Virus record (IMG/VR): IMGVR_UViG_3300030331_003119
Location: 1-38,025 of that record
Source: a virus
Length of the DNA: 38,025 bases
Direction: 5' to 3' (one strand)
A program made the translations under genes and the position numbers. This document shows, in pieces, positions 14,076 to 22,469 of this stretch. The notes under the pieces are model-generated. The model saw nothing but the letters and a program-made list of their open reading frames with translations, was not told the origin of the DNA and did not search any database. Positions within the stretch are counted from its first letter, which is position 1. Every line of letters starts with the position of its first letter.

Positions 14076-16229
14076 ATGCCTTTAACAAATGTACAAATAG
14101 CACCAGGATTCAATAAACAAGTAACCCAAACAGGAGCTGAGGGTCAATGGACGGATGGTGATTTCGTTAGGTTTAGATATGGACTACCTGAAAAAATTGG
14201 TGGTTGGGAACAAATTGTAAATGGTAAATTAGTTGGTGCAGCTAGAGAACAATTTATATGGGCAGATCTTGATGGCAGAAGATACGCAGCAATTGGAACT
14301 AATAAATTACTAGTTGTTTATTATGAAGGCGCTTTTTATGATATTACTCCTTTGGACACTGCATTAACAGGTTGTACTTTTACCACAGCAAATACGTCTG
14401 CTAGTGTTACTGTAAACAAAGCTGCGCATAATTTAGAACCAGGAGATTTATTTACGTTTACAAGTGTTACACCTCCTACAGGAGCTGGATACTCCTCATC
14501 AGATTTTGAAACTAATACTTTTCAAGTAGTCACTGTCCCAACTAGTGATACATTTACAATTACTATGGCATCAGCTGCTGGAACTACAGTGGCTGCTAGT
14601 GGTTCGGCTCAAGTTAATCCTTACGTGAAAGTAGGATCATTAACTCAAACTTATGGTTTTGGTTGGGGCACTGCTTTGTGGGGTGGTGGCCAACAAGTTT
14701 TCTCAACTTTAAATGGCGGATTAAATGATGATACTGCAGGGACAGGTGGCTCAGGCACATCAATAACACTCGCATCAACCACAGGTTTTCCATCTACAGG
14801 CACTATTAAAGTTGGGGCTGAATTTATTTCTTATACTGGCACTACATCTACAGAGCTGACCGGTATCACAAGAGCTGTTGCTGGTACGAGATCAGCTCAT
14901 ACAAGTGGTGCGGGGGTAGAATATTTTACTGGTTGGGGTGAAGCTTCTTTGTCTCAAACATTATCAATAGATCCTGCTTCTTGGTCTCTTGATAATTTTG
15001 GTCAACAACTTATTGCAACAATTAAAAATGGTAGATCTTTTTCTTGGAATCCTATTAACGCAGATTCAAATGCTTTACAAACAAGAGCAGTGGTAATATC
15101 TAATGCACCTACTGCATCTGTAATGTCATTAGTTTCTGATAGAGATAGACATTTATTTATGCTTGGAACTGAAACAACAATCGGTAGCACAGGGACTCAA
15201 GATAAATTATTTATTAGATTTTCAGATCAAGAAAACATTTCTGATTATACTGCAACATCAATCAACACAGCTGGATCTTTTAGATTAGACTCAGGAACAA
15301 AGATAGTAGGTGCAGTTAAAGGTAAAGATTATACTCTTGTACTTACTAATACAGCGGCATATGTAATACAATTTGTAGGTCCACCATTTACATTTTCAGT
15401 AAGACAAGTCGGATCTAATTGCGGAGCTATAGGACAACACTCTATTAAATATGTTAACGGTGTAGTGTATTGGATGGGTGAAGCTGGTGGTTTTTTTGTT
15501 TACGATGGTACTGTAAAAGCTTTACCATGTTTAGTTGAAGATTTTGTATTTACCACTAAGGGCGATAACTTAGGTATTAATTATCAAAATGGAGAATCTG
15601 TGTATGCAGGATTGTATACTTTATATGAAGAGGTTGTTTGGTTTTATCCTAAATCTGGTAGTGATAATGTTGATAGGTGTGTTACTTATAATTATCAATC
15701 TGGAGTTTGGACAACAGGCTCTTTAGCTCGAACAACCTATGTAGACGCTAATCTATATGATAATCCATATGCTACAGAATTTACCGCTACAGGTTTACCA
15801 ACATTTCCTACAGTTCAAGGCGTAACAAATATTAACGGATCCACCATATACTATGAACACGAAAAGGGTAACAATCAAGTAGATGCAGAAGGTAATAAAA
15901 CTGCGATACAAGCATTTATACAATCTGGTGATTTTGATTTAGATGTGGAAGGTAATGGTCAATTTTTTATGAGTATGCGAAGGTTTGTGCCAGATTTTAA
16001 AGTTTTAACAGGTGATGCACGAGTAACTATTAATCTTAGAAACTATCCAACGGACACCGCATCCTCATCACCGTTAGGTCCTTTTACAATAAACAGTTCT
16101 ACAGATAAGGTTGATACAAGGGCAAGAACTAGATTTGCCAACCTTAAAATAGAAAATACATCAACCGATCAAAGTTGGCGTTATGGTACTTTTAGAGCTG
16201 ATATACAACCCGATGGTATGAGAGGATAA
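14076..16229 (+). CDS. P22 gp10-like tail/DNA stabilisation protein (T7 gp12 role)
   Basis: A 717-residue protein of the family that plugs the short tail in podoviruses. The N terminus PGFNKQVTQTG, WTDGDFVRFRYGLPEKIGGW is typical, as are IWADLDGRRYAAIGTN, DRDRHLFMLGT and WMGEAGGFFVYDG, and the beta-propeller-like body. Two insertions look like separate small beta domains: residues about 98-182, and residues about 218-283 (GTSITLASTTGFPSTGTI, GAEFISYTG, LTGITRAVAGTRSAH). The start has no Shine-Dalgarno. It ends as TAATG into the next gene. Confidence 0.85.
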   Translation: MPLTNVQIAPGFNKQVTQTGAEGQWTDGDFVRFRYGLPEKIGGWEQIVNGKLVGAAREQFIWADLDGRRYAAIGTNKLLVVYYEGAFYDITPLDTALTGCTFTTANTSASVTVNKAAHNLEPGDLFTFTSVTPPTGAGYSSSDFETNTFQVVTVPTSDTFTITMASAAGTTVAASGSAQVNPYVKVGSLTQTYGFGWGTALWGGGQQVFSTLNGGLNDDTAGTGGSGTSITLASTTGFPSTGTIKVGAEFISYTGTTSTELTGITRAVAGTRSAHTSGAGVEYFTGWGEASLSQTLSIDPASWSLDNFGQQLIATIKNGRSFSWNPINADSNALQTRAVVISNAPTASVMSLVSDRDRHLFMLGTETTIGSTGTQDKLFIRFSDQENISDYTATSINTAGSFRLDSGTKIVGAVKGKDYTLVLTNTAAYVIQFVGPPFTFSVRQVGSNCGAIGQHSIKYVNGVVYWMGEAGGFFVYDGTVKALPCLVEDFVFTTKGDNLGINYQNGESVYAGLYTLYEEVVWFYPKSGSDNVDRCVTYNYQSGVWTTGSLARTTYVDANLYDNPYATEFTATGLPTFPTVQGVTNINGSTIYYEHEKGNNQVDAEGNKTAIQAFIQSGDFDLDVEGNGQFFMSMRRFVPDFKVLTGDARVTINLRNYPTDTASSSPLGPFTINSSTDKVDTRARTRFANLKIENTSTDQSWRYGTFRADIQPDGMRG

Positions 16230-16744
16230 TGGAAAACGAATTTAATAATGAATTAGGTTTTGGTATGCAACCAATGGGTATAGCCACTCTTGGTCCTGAG
16301 CCAATTTTTATTCCTGATGCAAGGACTATAGCTCAAAATATAATTAAACAAAAAGCTTTGGATACTATTGGACGAAAGGTTGGTTTACCTGCTCTAGGAC
16401 AAGTAATGGGTTTTAATCCTATACTTTCAAGCACATTAGGTCTTTCAGCTTTAGGGCCGGTGGGTTTAGGAATCGGTGCTATACAAAATATAAATAATAG
16501 AATTCAATCTAGCACATTTGGAAGATCTGCAACTATTTCAAGTTATCTTGCAAATAAAAGAGCTGAGAAAGCTGCTAAGAGAGATTTTGAAAGAGATAAA
16601 CAAGGTGATGTGCGAACTGTACCAGCTAGAATAATGAACATTCAACCTACTGCTCAAGACACTGCCAGAGGTCAAGGAGGAGGTGGAGGTGGAGGAAATT
16701 ATGGAATGCCTGGAAGAGCTGCAACCGGTTATCAGGACTTATAA
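16229..16744 (+). CDS. Putative virion or ejection-type protein
   Basis: A 171-residue protein with a Gly/Leu-rich hydrophobic centre (ILSSTLGLSALGPVGLGIGAIQNI), a charged helix (LANKRAEKAAKRDFERDKQ) and a Gly-rich tail. The pattern is like small internal or tail-associated virion proteins, with the centre possibly able to enter membranes. No family is recognised. It starts on the last base of the gp10-like gene and shares its own last base with the next start. Confidence 0.55.
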   Translation: MENEFNNELGFGMQPMGIATLGPEPIFIPDARTIAQNIIKQKALDTIGRKVGLPALGQVMGFNPILSSTLGLSALGPVGLGIGAIQNINNRIQSSTFGRSATISSYLANKRAEKAAKRDFERDKQGDVRTVPARIMNIQPTAQDTARGQGGGGGGGNYGMPGRAATGYQDL

Positions 16745-16908
16745 TGGCAAGAATAGATATCGTAATACCTGAACCTACTGTTGAGTATACAGAAGAAAAT
16801 CAAAGACAAGTAACTCAGTCTTTACGAACTATGCAAGATAAGTTAAATACAACTTATCAACAAGAATTAAAAAATGAACAGGATGCTTTTAATTACTTTT
16901 TATCATGA
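16744..16908 (+). CDS. Small helical protein of the tail module
   Basis: A 54-residue protein starting MARIDIVIPEPTVEYTEENQ followed by one long polar helix rich in Gln (QVTQSLRTMQDKLNTTYQQE) and ending FNYFLS. The start overlaps the previous stop (TAATG) and the stop overlaps the next start (ATGA), so translation is tightly coupled on both sides. I recall similar short proteins between tail genes in marine phages. A coiled-coil structural or chaperone role is likely but unproven. Confidence 0.6.
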   Translation: MARIDIVIPEPTVEYTEENQRQVTQSLRTMQDKLNTTYQQELKNEQDAFNYFLS

Positions 16909-17255
16909 CAATTAGATACAAAAATCAAGGTTTCAAACAGGCTAGTACAGGTAAGACAACAGTGTTTACTTGTCCTAGTGATGCAACGGTCATTGTTAAA
17001 AGTGTTTATTGTGCCAACAGTGATGCTTCCTCTGCTATTTTAGTAAACATGAATTTTGTAGATTCATCTGACTCAAACACTGAGTATGAATTTTTTCGAG
17101 ATGATTTAGCTGCTAAATCGCAAGTCAACGCTACACCACAAGGATTAAATCTCGAAGCAGGAGATGCAATAACGGTACAAGCAGCTACAGGTAGTAACAC
17201 AATACAAGGTGTCATAAGTTATGCGCAATTAGATAGATCGCAAGAAAATGGCTAG
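16905..17255 (+). CDS. Small beta-rich virion protein
   Basis: A 116-residue soluble beta protein: QASTGKTTVFTCPSDATVIV, SVYCANSDASSAILVNMNF, DLAAKSQVNATPQGLNLEAG, DAITVQAATGSNTIQGVISY. The repeated strand-turn layout resembles small capsid or tail decoration proteins, and it may be a distant relative of the pair at 1521 and 1853. The start overlaps the previous stop by 4 nt, and the last 8 bases overlap the next small gene. Confidence 0.6.
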   Translation: MTIRYKNQGFKQASTGKTTVFTCPSDATVIVKSVYCANSDASSAILVNMNFVDSSDSNTEYEFFRDDLAAKSQVNATPQGLNLEAGDAITVQAATGSNTIQGVISYAQLDRSQENG

Positions 17256-17379
17256 ACAAAAATTCGTTCATTACGTCCCACGTCCAAAACCTCGTAAACG
17301 TCCAGGTCGTCATAAAAAAAGACTTAACAAAAGTGAAAAAAGATCGTATAAAAAATACCACCGACAAGGTAGAATATGA
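17248..17379 (+). CDS. Very basic 43-residue protein
   Basis: Starts MARQKFVHYVPRPKPRKRPG, and about half of the residues are Lys, Arg or His (later RHKKRLNKSEKRSYKKYHRQ). There is no Cys and no hydrophobic segment. I recognise this small family as conserved in marine phages of several types. Its charge predicts nucleic acid binding, perhaps to packaged DNA or ribosomal RNA. It overlaps the previous gene by 8 nt and the next start by 4 nt (ATGA). Confidence 0.65.
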   Translation: MARQKFVHYVPRPKPRKRPGRHKKRLNKSEKRSYKKYHRQGRI

Positions 17380-17576
17380 CAAAAGACTTACCAAAGATAC
17401 CAGCAGAGGCAAAAGAAATTATTAAAAACAAAAGAACAGGAAAAATATATGCTTCTAAAATTGATTTTGATGCTGATGTTAATGATCCCAATACTGATAC
17501 TACTGCTGATGATTTTCGACAAGACTTAGAAATAAAAGTTACTAGAGTCAATATTGAGGCATTTACAAAAAAATAA
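17376..17576 (+). CDS. Small acidic hypothetical protein
   Basis: A 66-residue soluble protein. The first part resembles KIPAEAKEIIKNKRTGKIYAS, followed by an Asp-rich stretch (DFDADVNDPNTDTTADDFRQD) and a final strand LEIKVTRVNIEAF. ATGA overlap with the preceding basic gene ties the two in translation; the opposite charges could suggest a pair, but that is speculation. The next gene begins after a single base. Confidence 0.6.
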   Translation: MTKDLPKIPAEAKEIIKNKRTGKIYASKIDFDADVNDPNTDTTADDFRQDLEIKVTRVNIEAFTKK

Positions 17577-17577
17577 A

Positions 17578-18126
17578 ATGAAACAAATTTTATTTGATGT
17601 TCCCCTTTGGAAGTGTCCAATAGACCCAACAAAAATAGGATTAGAAAGCAAAAATTTTAAAAATTGTTTTGATTCTAAAACTTTATCTAGCTTCGCAGGT
17701 ATTAACAACTGTACAGAAGAAGGTCATAAATATTTAATTGAAACAATAATGAATGAATTAAAAAAAGATTTAAAAGTTTGGAAATTAGTTAATTTAAGAG
17801 CATGGAGAAATATATACAAAGATAGTTTTCAGGATAGACATAATCATGCAGGAAGTCACTTTACTTTTATAATTTATGAAAAAATACTAAAACCACAGAC
17901 TGTTTTTTACCACCCTGCCAATGATTTAATTAATGCTTCTGAAGGGGGAGATTACTATAAGTTATCTCATGAGTTAGAGGCAGATAAAGACACTATTTTT
18001 ATTTTTCCTGGATACTTGGATCACATGGTCAGATTAACAAAAGAAGGTATGTCAATATCAGGAAATTTTGACGTTATACCGCATCCAAACAAAAAATTAG
18101 GTTTAGACACTGGCGCTGGTTTTTAA
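17578..18126 (+). CDS. 2OG-Fe(II)/cupin-type oxygenase-like protein of the carbamoyl/glycosyl cassette
   Basis: 182 residues. The motif FQDRHNHAGSHFTFIIY gives putative ligands H88 and H90, and FIFPGYLDHMV gives H149, matching the TIGR02466-like phage family with HxH in place of HxD. No Arg is clear at the 2OG position. I chose the ATG at 17578, one base after the previous stop, over an upstream in-frame TTG at 17554 that would lie inside the preceding gene. The stop overlaps the carbamoyltransferase start by one base. Confidence 0.7.
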   Translation: MKQILFDVPLWKCPIDPTKIGLESKNFKNCFDSKTLSSFAGINNCTEEGHKYLIETIMNELKKDLKVWKLVNLRAWRNIYKDSFQDRHNHAGSHFTFIIYEKILKPQTVFYHPANDLINASEGGDYYKLSHELEADKDTIFIFPGYLDHMVRLTKEGMSISGNFDVIPHPNKKLGLDTGAGF

Positions 18127-19625
18127 TGAAATTTTTAGGTCTTCGTTTGTGCGATCACGATTCTTCAATTACATACACTGACGGTGTAGAGATAAAATAT
18201 TTTAAACCAGAAAGACACAAACAAATAAAACATTTTGCTTATGAAAATTTAATAGATTGGGTAGATGACGCTAAAAATTTAGGTATTAATTTAAAAGATT
18301 TAACTGCTGTAGCTATGGTTATTGATGTACACAAACATCCTTACCTTAATAAAGAAGATCCGCAAAAACTTTATGAATTGATTAAAATACCTTATAGTCC
18401 ATTTACAGAATTAGTTTGTCCAATTTTTAGAATAGATCATCATTATGCACATAGCTTATCCTCGTGGATGTTAACGAATGTTAAAGATCATCTTATATTA
18501 GATGGGTTTGGTGATTTAAAAAGATCAATAAGTATTTTTAATAATGAAAAAAGAACAAAATCTTATACATTAGATCAGGTAGGATCATTTGGTATGTTCT
18601 TAGGGGAGATAGGAGAACCATTTCAAATCAAAGGGCATCCAGATGATATAGCTGGTAAGGTCATGGCTCTCCAATCTTTTGGTAAATTAGACGAAAAATA
18701 TTTCAATCATATTAAAGATTTGTCTTTTGAAGATTTAAACTATGTAGGTAACTTTGGTAATTATTTTAAAATCTATGAAAGTTCAATTGCATGTAAATTT
18801 AATTTAATTAATTTTTTATCTACTGTGCATCATTTTGCAGAAAGTAAAGTTCCTTCTTTTGTATCTAAATATTTTACTAATGACACTGCATTTACTTATT
18901 CGGGTGGTGTTGCACATAACATTTGTATTAATACTAAACTTAAAGAAAATTTTCCAAATATGATAATTCCTCCACATTGTGCTGATGAGGGTTTATCATT
19001 AGGGTGTGTTGAGTTTTTACGAAACTATTACAAACAACCATCTTTCTCTAAAAATAATTTTCCGTTTTGGCAAAGTGATGAAGCACCTAAAACAAAACCG
19101 TCTAGTAAAACAATTAATCATATAGCCGATCAACTTGCGAAAGGTAAAATAGTAGGTTGGTATCAAGGTCATGGTGAGATAGGACCCAGAGCTTTAGGTA
19201 ATAGATCGATACTTATGAGTCCTGAAATACAAAATGGTAAACACATTATTAATCAAAGAGTAAAACATAGAGAGGACTACAGACCTTTTGCTGCTTCTAT
19301 TAAATCAGAAGCTACACAGAAATATTTTGATTGGAAACATGACAGTAATTTTATGAAATATAGTGTTAAATTTAAGGATAAAATATTTGCTCCAATTTCA
19401 CATATCGACAACACGAGTAGAATCCAAACTGTTGATGAAAGCCATCATATATTTTATGAACTGCTTGACAAATTCGAAAATAAAACAGGACTACCTATGT
19501 TATTGAATACATCATTAAATGATAACGGTAAGCCAATTGCAGGTTGTCCACAAGACGCTTTAAATTTATTTAAACAATCTGATCTTGATATTTTAGTAAT
19601 TGGAGATAAGGTGATAAAAAAATAA
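18126..19625 (+). CDS. Carbamoyltransferase, NodU/TobZ family
   Basis: A 499-residue, two-domain enzyme. The N-terminal (YrdC-independent, Kae1-like) domain shows CDHDSS near residue 9, the metal-binding HHYAH at 105-109, LDGFGD at 125-130, DDIAGKVMAL at 173-182 and SGGVAHN at 259-265. The C-terminal domain has GWYQGHGEIGPRALGNRSI at 344-362 and REDYRPFAAS. Family members transfer a carbamoyl group from carbamoyl phosphate (with ATP) to a hydroxyl of a sugar or modified base. Somewhat shorter than cellular NodU (about 560-600). It lies in a four-gene unit with an oxygenase-like protein and two glycosyltransferases. Confidence 0.9.
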   Translation: MKFLGLRLCDHDSSITYTDGVEIKYFKPERHKQIKHFAYENLIDWVDDAKNLGINLKDLTAVAMVIDVHKHPYLNKEDPQKLYELIKIPYSPFTELVCPIFRIDHHYAHSLSSWMLTNVKDHLILDGFGDLKRSISIFNNEKRTKSYTLDQVGSFGMFLGEIGEPFQIKGHPDDIAGKVMALQSFGKLDEKYFNHIKDLSFEDLNYVGNFGNYFKIYESSIACKFNLINFLSTVHHFAESKVPSFVSKYFTNDTAFTYSGGVAHNICINTKLKENFPNMIIPPHCADEGLSLGCVEFLRNYYKQPSFSKNNFPFWQSDEAPKTKPSSKTINHIADQLAKGKIVGWYQGHGEIGPRALGNRSILMSPEIQNGKHIINQRVKHREDYRPFAASIKSEATQKYFDWKHDSNFMKYSVKFKDKIFAPISHIDNTSRIQTVDESHHIFYELLDKFENKTGLPMLLNTSLNDNGKPIAGCPQDALNLFKQSDLDILVIGDKVIKK

Positions 19626-19629
19626 ATTT

Positions 19630-20559
19630 ATGGAACCTAGAGGCGCAACAGAATTACAACATGAATTGTTAAATAAATATGTTTCAAAAGATTTATTAGA
19701 TAAGGTGCAAATATGCACCTCTATACCAGGAAAGGTTCCAATTGATCCTAATAAAGTAAATATATTATGGCAAAAAAATTCATATGATCAAGGTAATTTA
19801 CAAAAATTTTTTTTAGATAAGGGGAGGCATCATGAATATGATTGGTATGTTTTCAACTCTCATTGGAATTATGAAAAATTTAGATATTTTTTTCAGCTGC
19901 CAGAGGATAAATGCATAGTAATTAAAAATGGCACTGATAATTTTCCTAAAATAAATCAATATAAAAAAGGTGACCCCATAAAAATTATACATCATTGTAC
20001 ACCTTGGAGAGGTCTTAACGTTCTATTGTTTGCTATGCAAATGTTAAAAAATAAAAATATTACATTAGATGTATATAGTTCATGTGAAATTTATGGTGAT
20101 GAATTTACCAGAGATCATGGCAAAGATTTTATTCCTTTAATAGAACAAGCTAAAAAATTACCAAACGTGAATTACATTGGTTACAAACCAAATGAATATA
20201 TTAAAGAACACATGAGTGATTATCACTTGTTTGTTTACCCGTGTATATTTGAAGAAACTTTTTGTGTGTCTGCATTAGAGGCGTTAGCATCTGGTTTACA
20301 TGTAATTACGACTAATTTTGGTGCATTACCTGAAACCTGTGCTGAATGGCCTGTGTACGTTAACTACTCAAAAAATCATGAGTTGTTAGCGTCCTCAACA
20401 GCAGCTGCGATAGATGTTGCAGCAGATTATCTACATGAAGATTACATACAAGAATACTTACAGCAACAACAAGATTATTACAAAAAATTTTATAGCTGGG
20501 AAAAAAAGGCTCAACAATGGACCAACTTTTTACAAGGAGCTATCAGTGTCAAACGATAA
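19630..20559 (+). CDS. Glycosyltransferase, GT4-like (GT-B fold)
   Basis: A 309-residue protein. The second Rossmann domain is clear: IKIIHHCTPWRGLNVLLFAM near 117-136, NVNYIGYKPNEYI near 179-191, and the donor-binding FEETFCVSALEALASG with the E-x7-E pair E209/E217. The N-terminal domain is short (about 100 residues), so acceptor binding may be reduced. The likely reaction is transfer of a sugar from a nucleotide donor; the acceptor is unknown. Four bases separate it from the carbamoyltransferase. Confidence 0.85.
   Translation: MEPRGATELQHELLNKYVSKDLLDKVQICTSIPGKVPIDPNKVNILWQKNSYDQGNLQKFFLDKGRHHEYDWYVFNSHWNYEKFRYFFQLPEDKCIVIKNGTDNFPKINQYKKGDPIKIIHHCTPWRGLNVLLFAMQMLKNKNITLDVYSSCEIYGDEFTRDHGKDFIPLIEQAKKLPNVNYIGYKPNEYIKEHMSDYHLFVYPCIFEETFCVSALEALASGLHVITTNFGALPETCAEWPVYVNYSKNHELLASSTAAAIDVAADYLHEDYIQEYLQQQQDYYKKFYSWEKKAQQWTNFLQGAISVKR
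20534..20539 (+). promoter_or_regulatory. Shine-Dalgarno that sets a GTG start
   Basis: AAGGAG with a 6-base spacer before GTG at 20546. This decides the start of the second glycosyltransferase, which otherwise has in-frame ATGs far upstream inside the GT4 gene. Confidence 0.7.
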
Positions 20560-21421
20560 ATTTATTAATGAAGACACTTATCAAACATTACAAGATACAA
20601 GAATAGAACCGCAATCTGATTTTGATAAAGCTATTAAGCCTTTATGGAAACCGAACACCGGACCAATGTCAAAAATAAAAATATTTTTAGGCACACCAGT
20701 TCATAGTGATGTATCAATACATTACACTCAAGCTTTACTTGAGTTTCAGGCAGAGTGTTTTAAGAAAAAAATACATGTTCAATTTCAGTTGATGAAATCA
20801 TCTTTAGTTACACAAGGTAGAAATTTAGTGGTCGCAGGTTTTTTAAGCACAGATTGTACTCATCTTTTGTTTATTGATTCAGATATTTACTTTCAAGCAA
20901 AATCTATATTTGCAATGTTAGATGCTGATAAGGAAATTATTTCTGTGCCATACCCTTTAAAAACTTTAATGTGGGACAAAGCTTTCAATAAGATGAGAGA
21001 GGGTAAAATAAAAAAACCTGATGATATAAGACGAGCCTTGCACACTTACCCTATGAAAGTGCCTGATGATAAAGATATTAAGGTTAAACAAGGAGTTATG
21101 GAAGTTACCGACTCGCCTACTGGATGTATGTTGATTAGAAGAGAAGTTATTGAAAAAATGATCAAGGCTTATCCAGACAAAGCTATTGTTCAAAAGACAG
21201 TTATAAATGGTGAATATGTTGATAAACCTAATATGTGGAATTTTTTTGACACATTACATGATCCTGAAACTAAAAGCTTTTTAGGTGAAGATTTTGCTTT
21301 TTGTAATCTTTGGAGAAATCTTGGTGGTAAATGTTATGCATATATCAATGATTCTATAGTCCATGTTGGGGAGCATCAGTATCAAGGTCGATTCTATGAT
21401 GAGTTGATATCTTCTAAGTAA
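20546..21421 (+). CDS. Glycosyltransferase-like protein, GT-A fold
   Basis: A 291-residue protein starting at GTG 20546 and overlapping the GT4 gene by 14 nt. Motifs are FLGTPVHSDVSIHY near 47-60, SLVTQGRNLVV, LLFIDSDIYF with the metal-binding DSD at 111-113, VTDSPTGCMLIRREV, FLGEDFAFCN (acidic catalytic-type motif at 247-249) and VHVGEHQY. This is the usual order for GT2/GT-A enzymes in phages. The substrate is unknown. It closes the oxygenase-carbamoyl-glycosyl unit before the virion module. A later ATG at 20666 has no Shine-Dalgarno. Confidence 0.8.
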   Translation: MSNDKFINEDTYQTLQDTRIEPQSDFDKAIKPLWKPNTGPMSKIKIFLGTPVHSDVSIHYTQALLEFQAECFKKKIHVQFQLMKSSLVTQGRNLVVAGFLSTDCTHLLFIDSDIYFQAKSIFAMLDADKEIISVPYPLKTLMWDKAFNKMREGKIKKPDDIRRALHTYPMKVPDDKDIKVKQGVMEVTDSPTGCMLIRREVIEKMIKAYPDKAIVQKTVINGEYVDKPNMWNFFDTLHDPETKSFLGEDFAFCNLWRNLGGKCYAYINDSIVHVGEHQYQGRFYDELISSK

Positions 21422-21464
21422 AATGGTAATATTAAGCTTTTAGATCTAAAGGAGAATATATTTA

Positions 21465-22469
21465 ATGGGTGCATTAGCTTTTTTACCATACGCGTTAGCA
21501 GCTTACGGAGGCTTACAAGGATACAGACAAGCAAAGGATTCAGGGGCATCTGGTATTGGAAGATTGTTAGGAGCTGCAGGTGGTGCTTATGGTGGTTTTC
21601 AATTAGGTCAAGTTGGAGGTTTTGCACAACAAGCAGGATTTAGACAACCAAGTTTTTTACAAAATATTCCAGGATTTACACAACAAAGACCAGGAGCATA
21701 TCAATTGCCTCCAGGTGCAGGTAGAGATCCAAGTAAGGCTTTAGGCTTTCCAAGTGGATCATCATTACCCTCAGCAGATCCAGGTATGGTAAATACAAGA
21801 TCAGTTACTGATTTATTGTTAAGAAAAAAAGATCCCACAGAGGGTTACGATCCAATTAAAATATCAGCTCTTGTTGGTGGTATTCCCCTAGCATTAGGTG
21901 CATTTGATCAACAACCTACAGATGTCTATTCACCAACTTATAATGTGGGTTATGCACAATTAGCTGCGTCAAGACCAGGATATTCTTATATTGATCCTGC
22001 ATCAGGACAAGAAAAAAAATATGAAGGTGTTTACATACCAGAGGCGGATCCAAGAAATCAAGGAGCCTTTCGTATGGGTCCATTTGCGATGGAAAGAACA
22101 AGATTAAGAACTGGTGGACTAGCAGAAATAAAAAAATTTAACGAGGGTGGAATAAATTATTTACCTTCAAAAGTTTCCCATGATGAGAACGATGCAAATA
22201 ATTATATTCGTGCACATGGATATGTAGAGGACGGATCTGGAAACGGAGACAAAGACGAAGATACAATGTTAGCTCAATTAGCAGACGGTGAGTTTGTAAC
22301 AAGAGCAGACGGAGTGTTAGGTGCTGGAATCATAGCTGGAGCAAATCCAAATAGTATGAGAGACATGCGAGAAAAAGGTGCAGCTTACTTCTATGAACAG
22401 CAAAAAAGATACAAAAGAGTATTTGATTTATTGAAGGATGCACATGGCGACAGCTCAAAAAAAAATTAA
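21465..22469 (+). CDS. Internal virion-type structural protein
   Basis: A 334-residue protein. The N-terminal 60 residues are Gly/Ala-rich and hydrophobic (LAFLPYALAAYGG, LLGAAGGAYGGFQLG), the middle is Pro/Gly-rich, and the C-terminal part has the motif LADGEFVTRADGVLGAG and MREKGAAYFYEQQKR found in phage internal proteins. Together with the next four genes it looks like the ejection-protein module of podoviruses. AAAGGAG lies ten bases before the ATG. Confidence 0.65.
   Translation: MGALAFLPYALAAYGGLQGYRQAKDSGASGIGRLLGAAGGAYGGFQLGQVGGFAQQAGFRQPSFLQNIPGFTQQRPGAYQLPPGAGRDPSKALGFPSGSSLPSADPGMVNTRSVTDLLLRKKDPTEGYDPIKISALVGGIPLALGAFDQQPTDVYSPTYNVGYAQLAASRPGYSYIDPASGQEKKYEGVYIPEADPRNQGAFRMGPFAMERTRLRTGGLAEIKKFNEGGINYLPSKVSHDENDANNYIRAHGYVEDGSGNGDKDEDTMLAQLADGEFVTRADGVLGAGIIAGANPNSMRDMREKGAAYFYEQQKRYKRVFDLLKDAHGDSSKKN
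22433..22437 (+). promoter_or_regulatory. Shine-Dalgarno that picks the second of two ATGs
   Basis: GAAGG directly abuts the ATG at 22438, leaving no spacer, but stands six bases before the ATG at 22444. The second ATG is therefore the likely start of the gp13-like gene. Confidence 0.6.

Noticed and set aside
21439-21454. 12-base palindrome TTTAGATCTAAA running into the Shine-Dalgarno AAAGGAG
   Set aside because: It could form just a 4 bp A/T stem around GATC, too weak to control translation; kept only as a curiosity.
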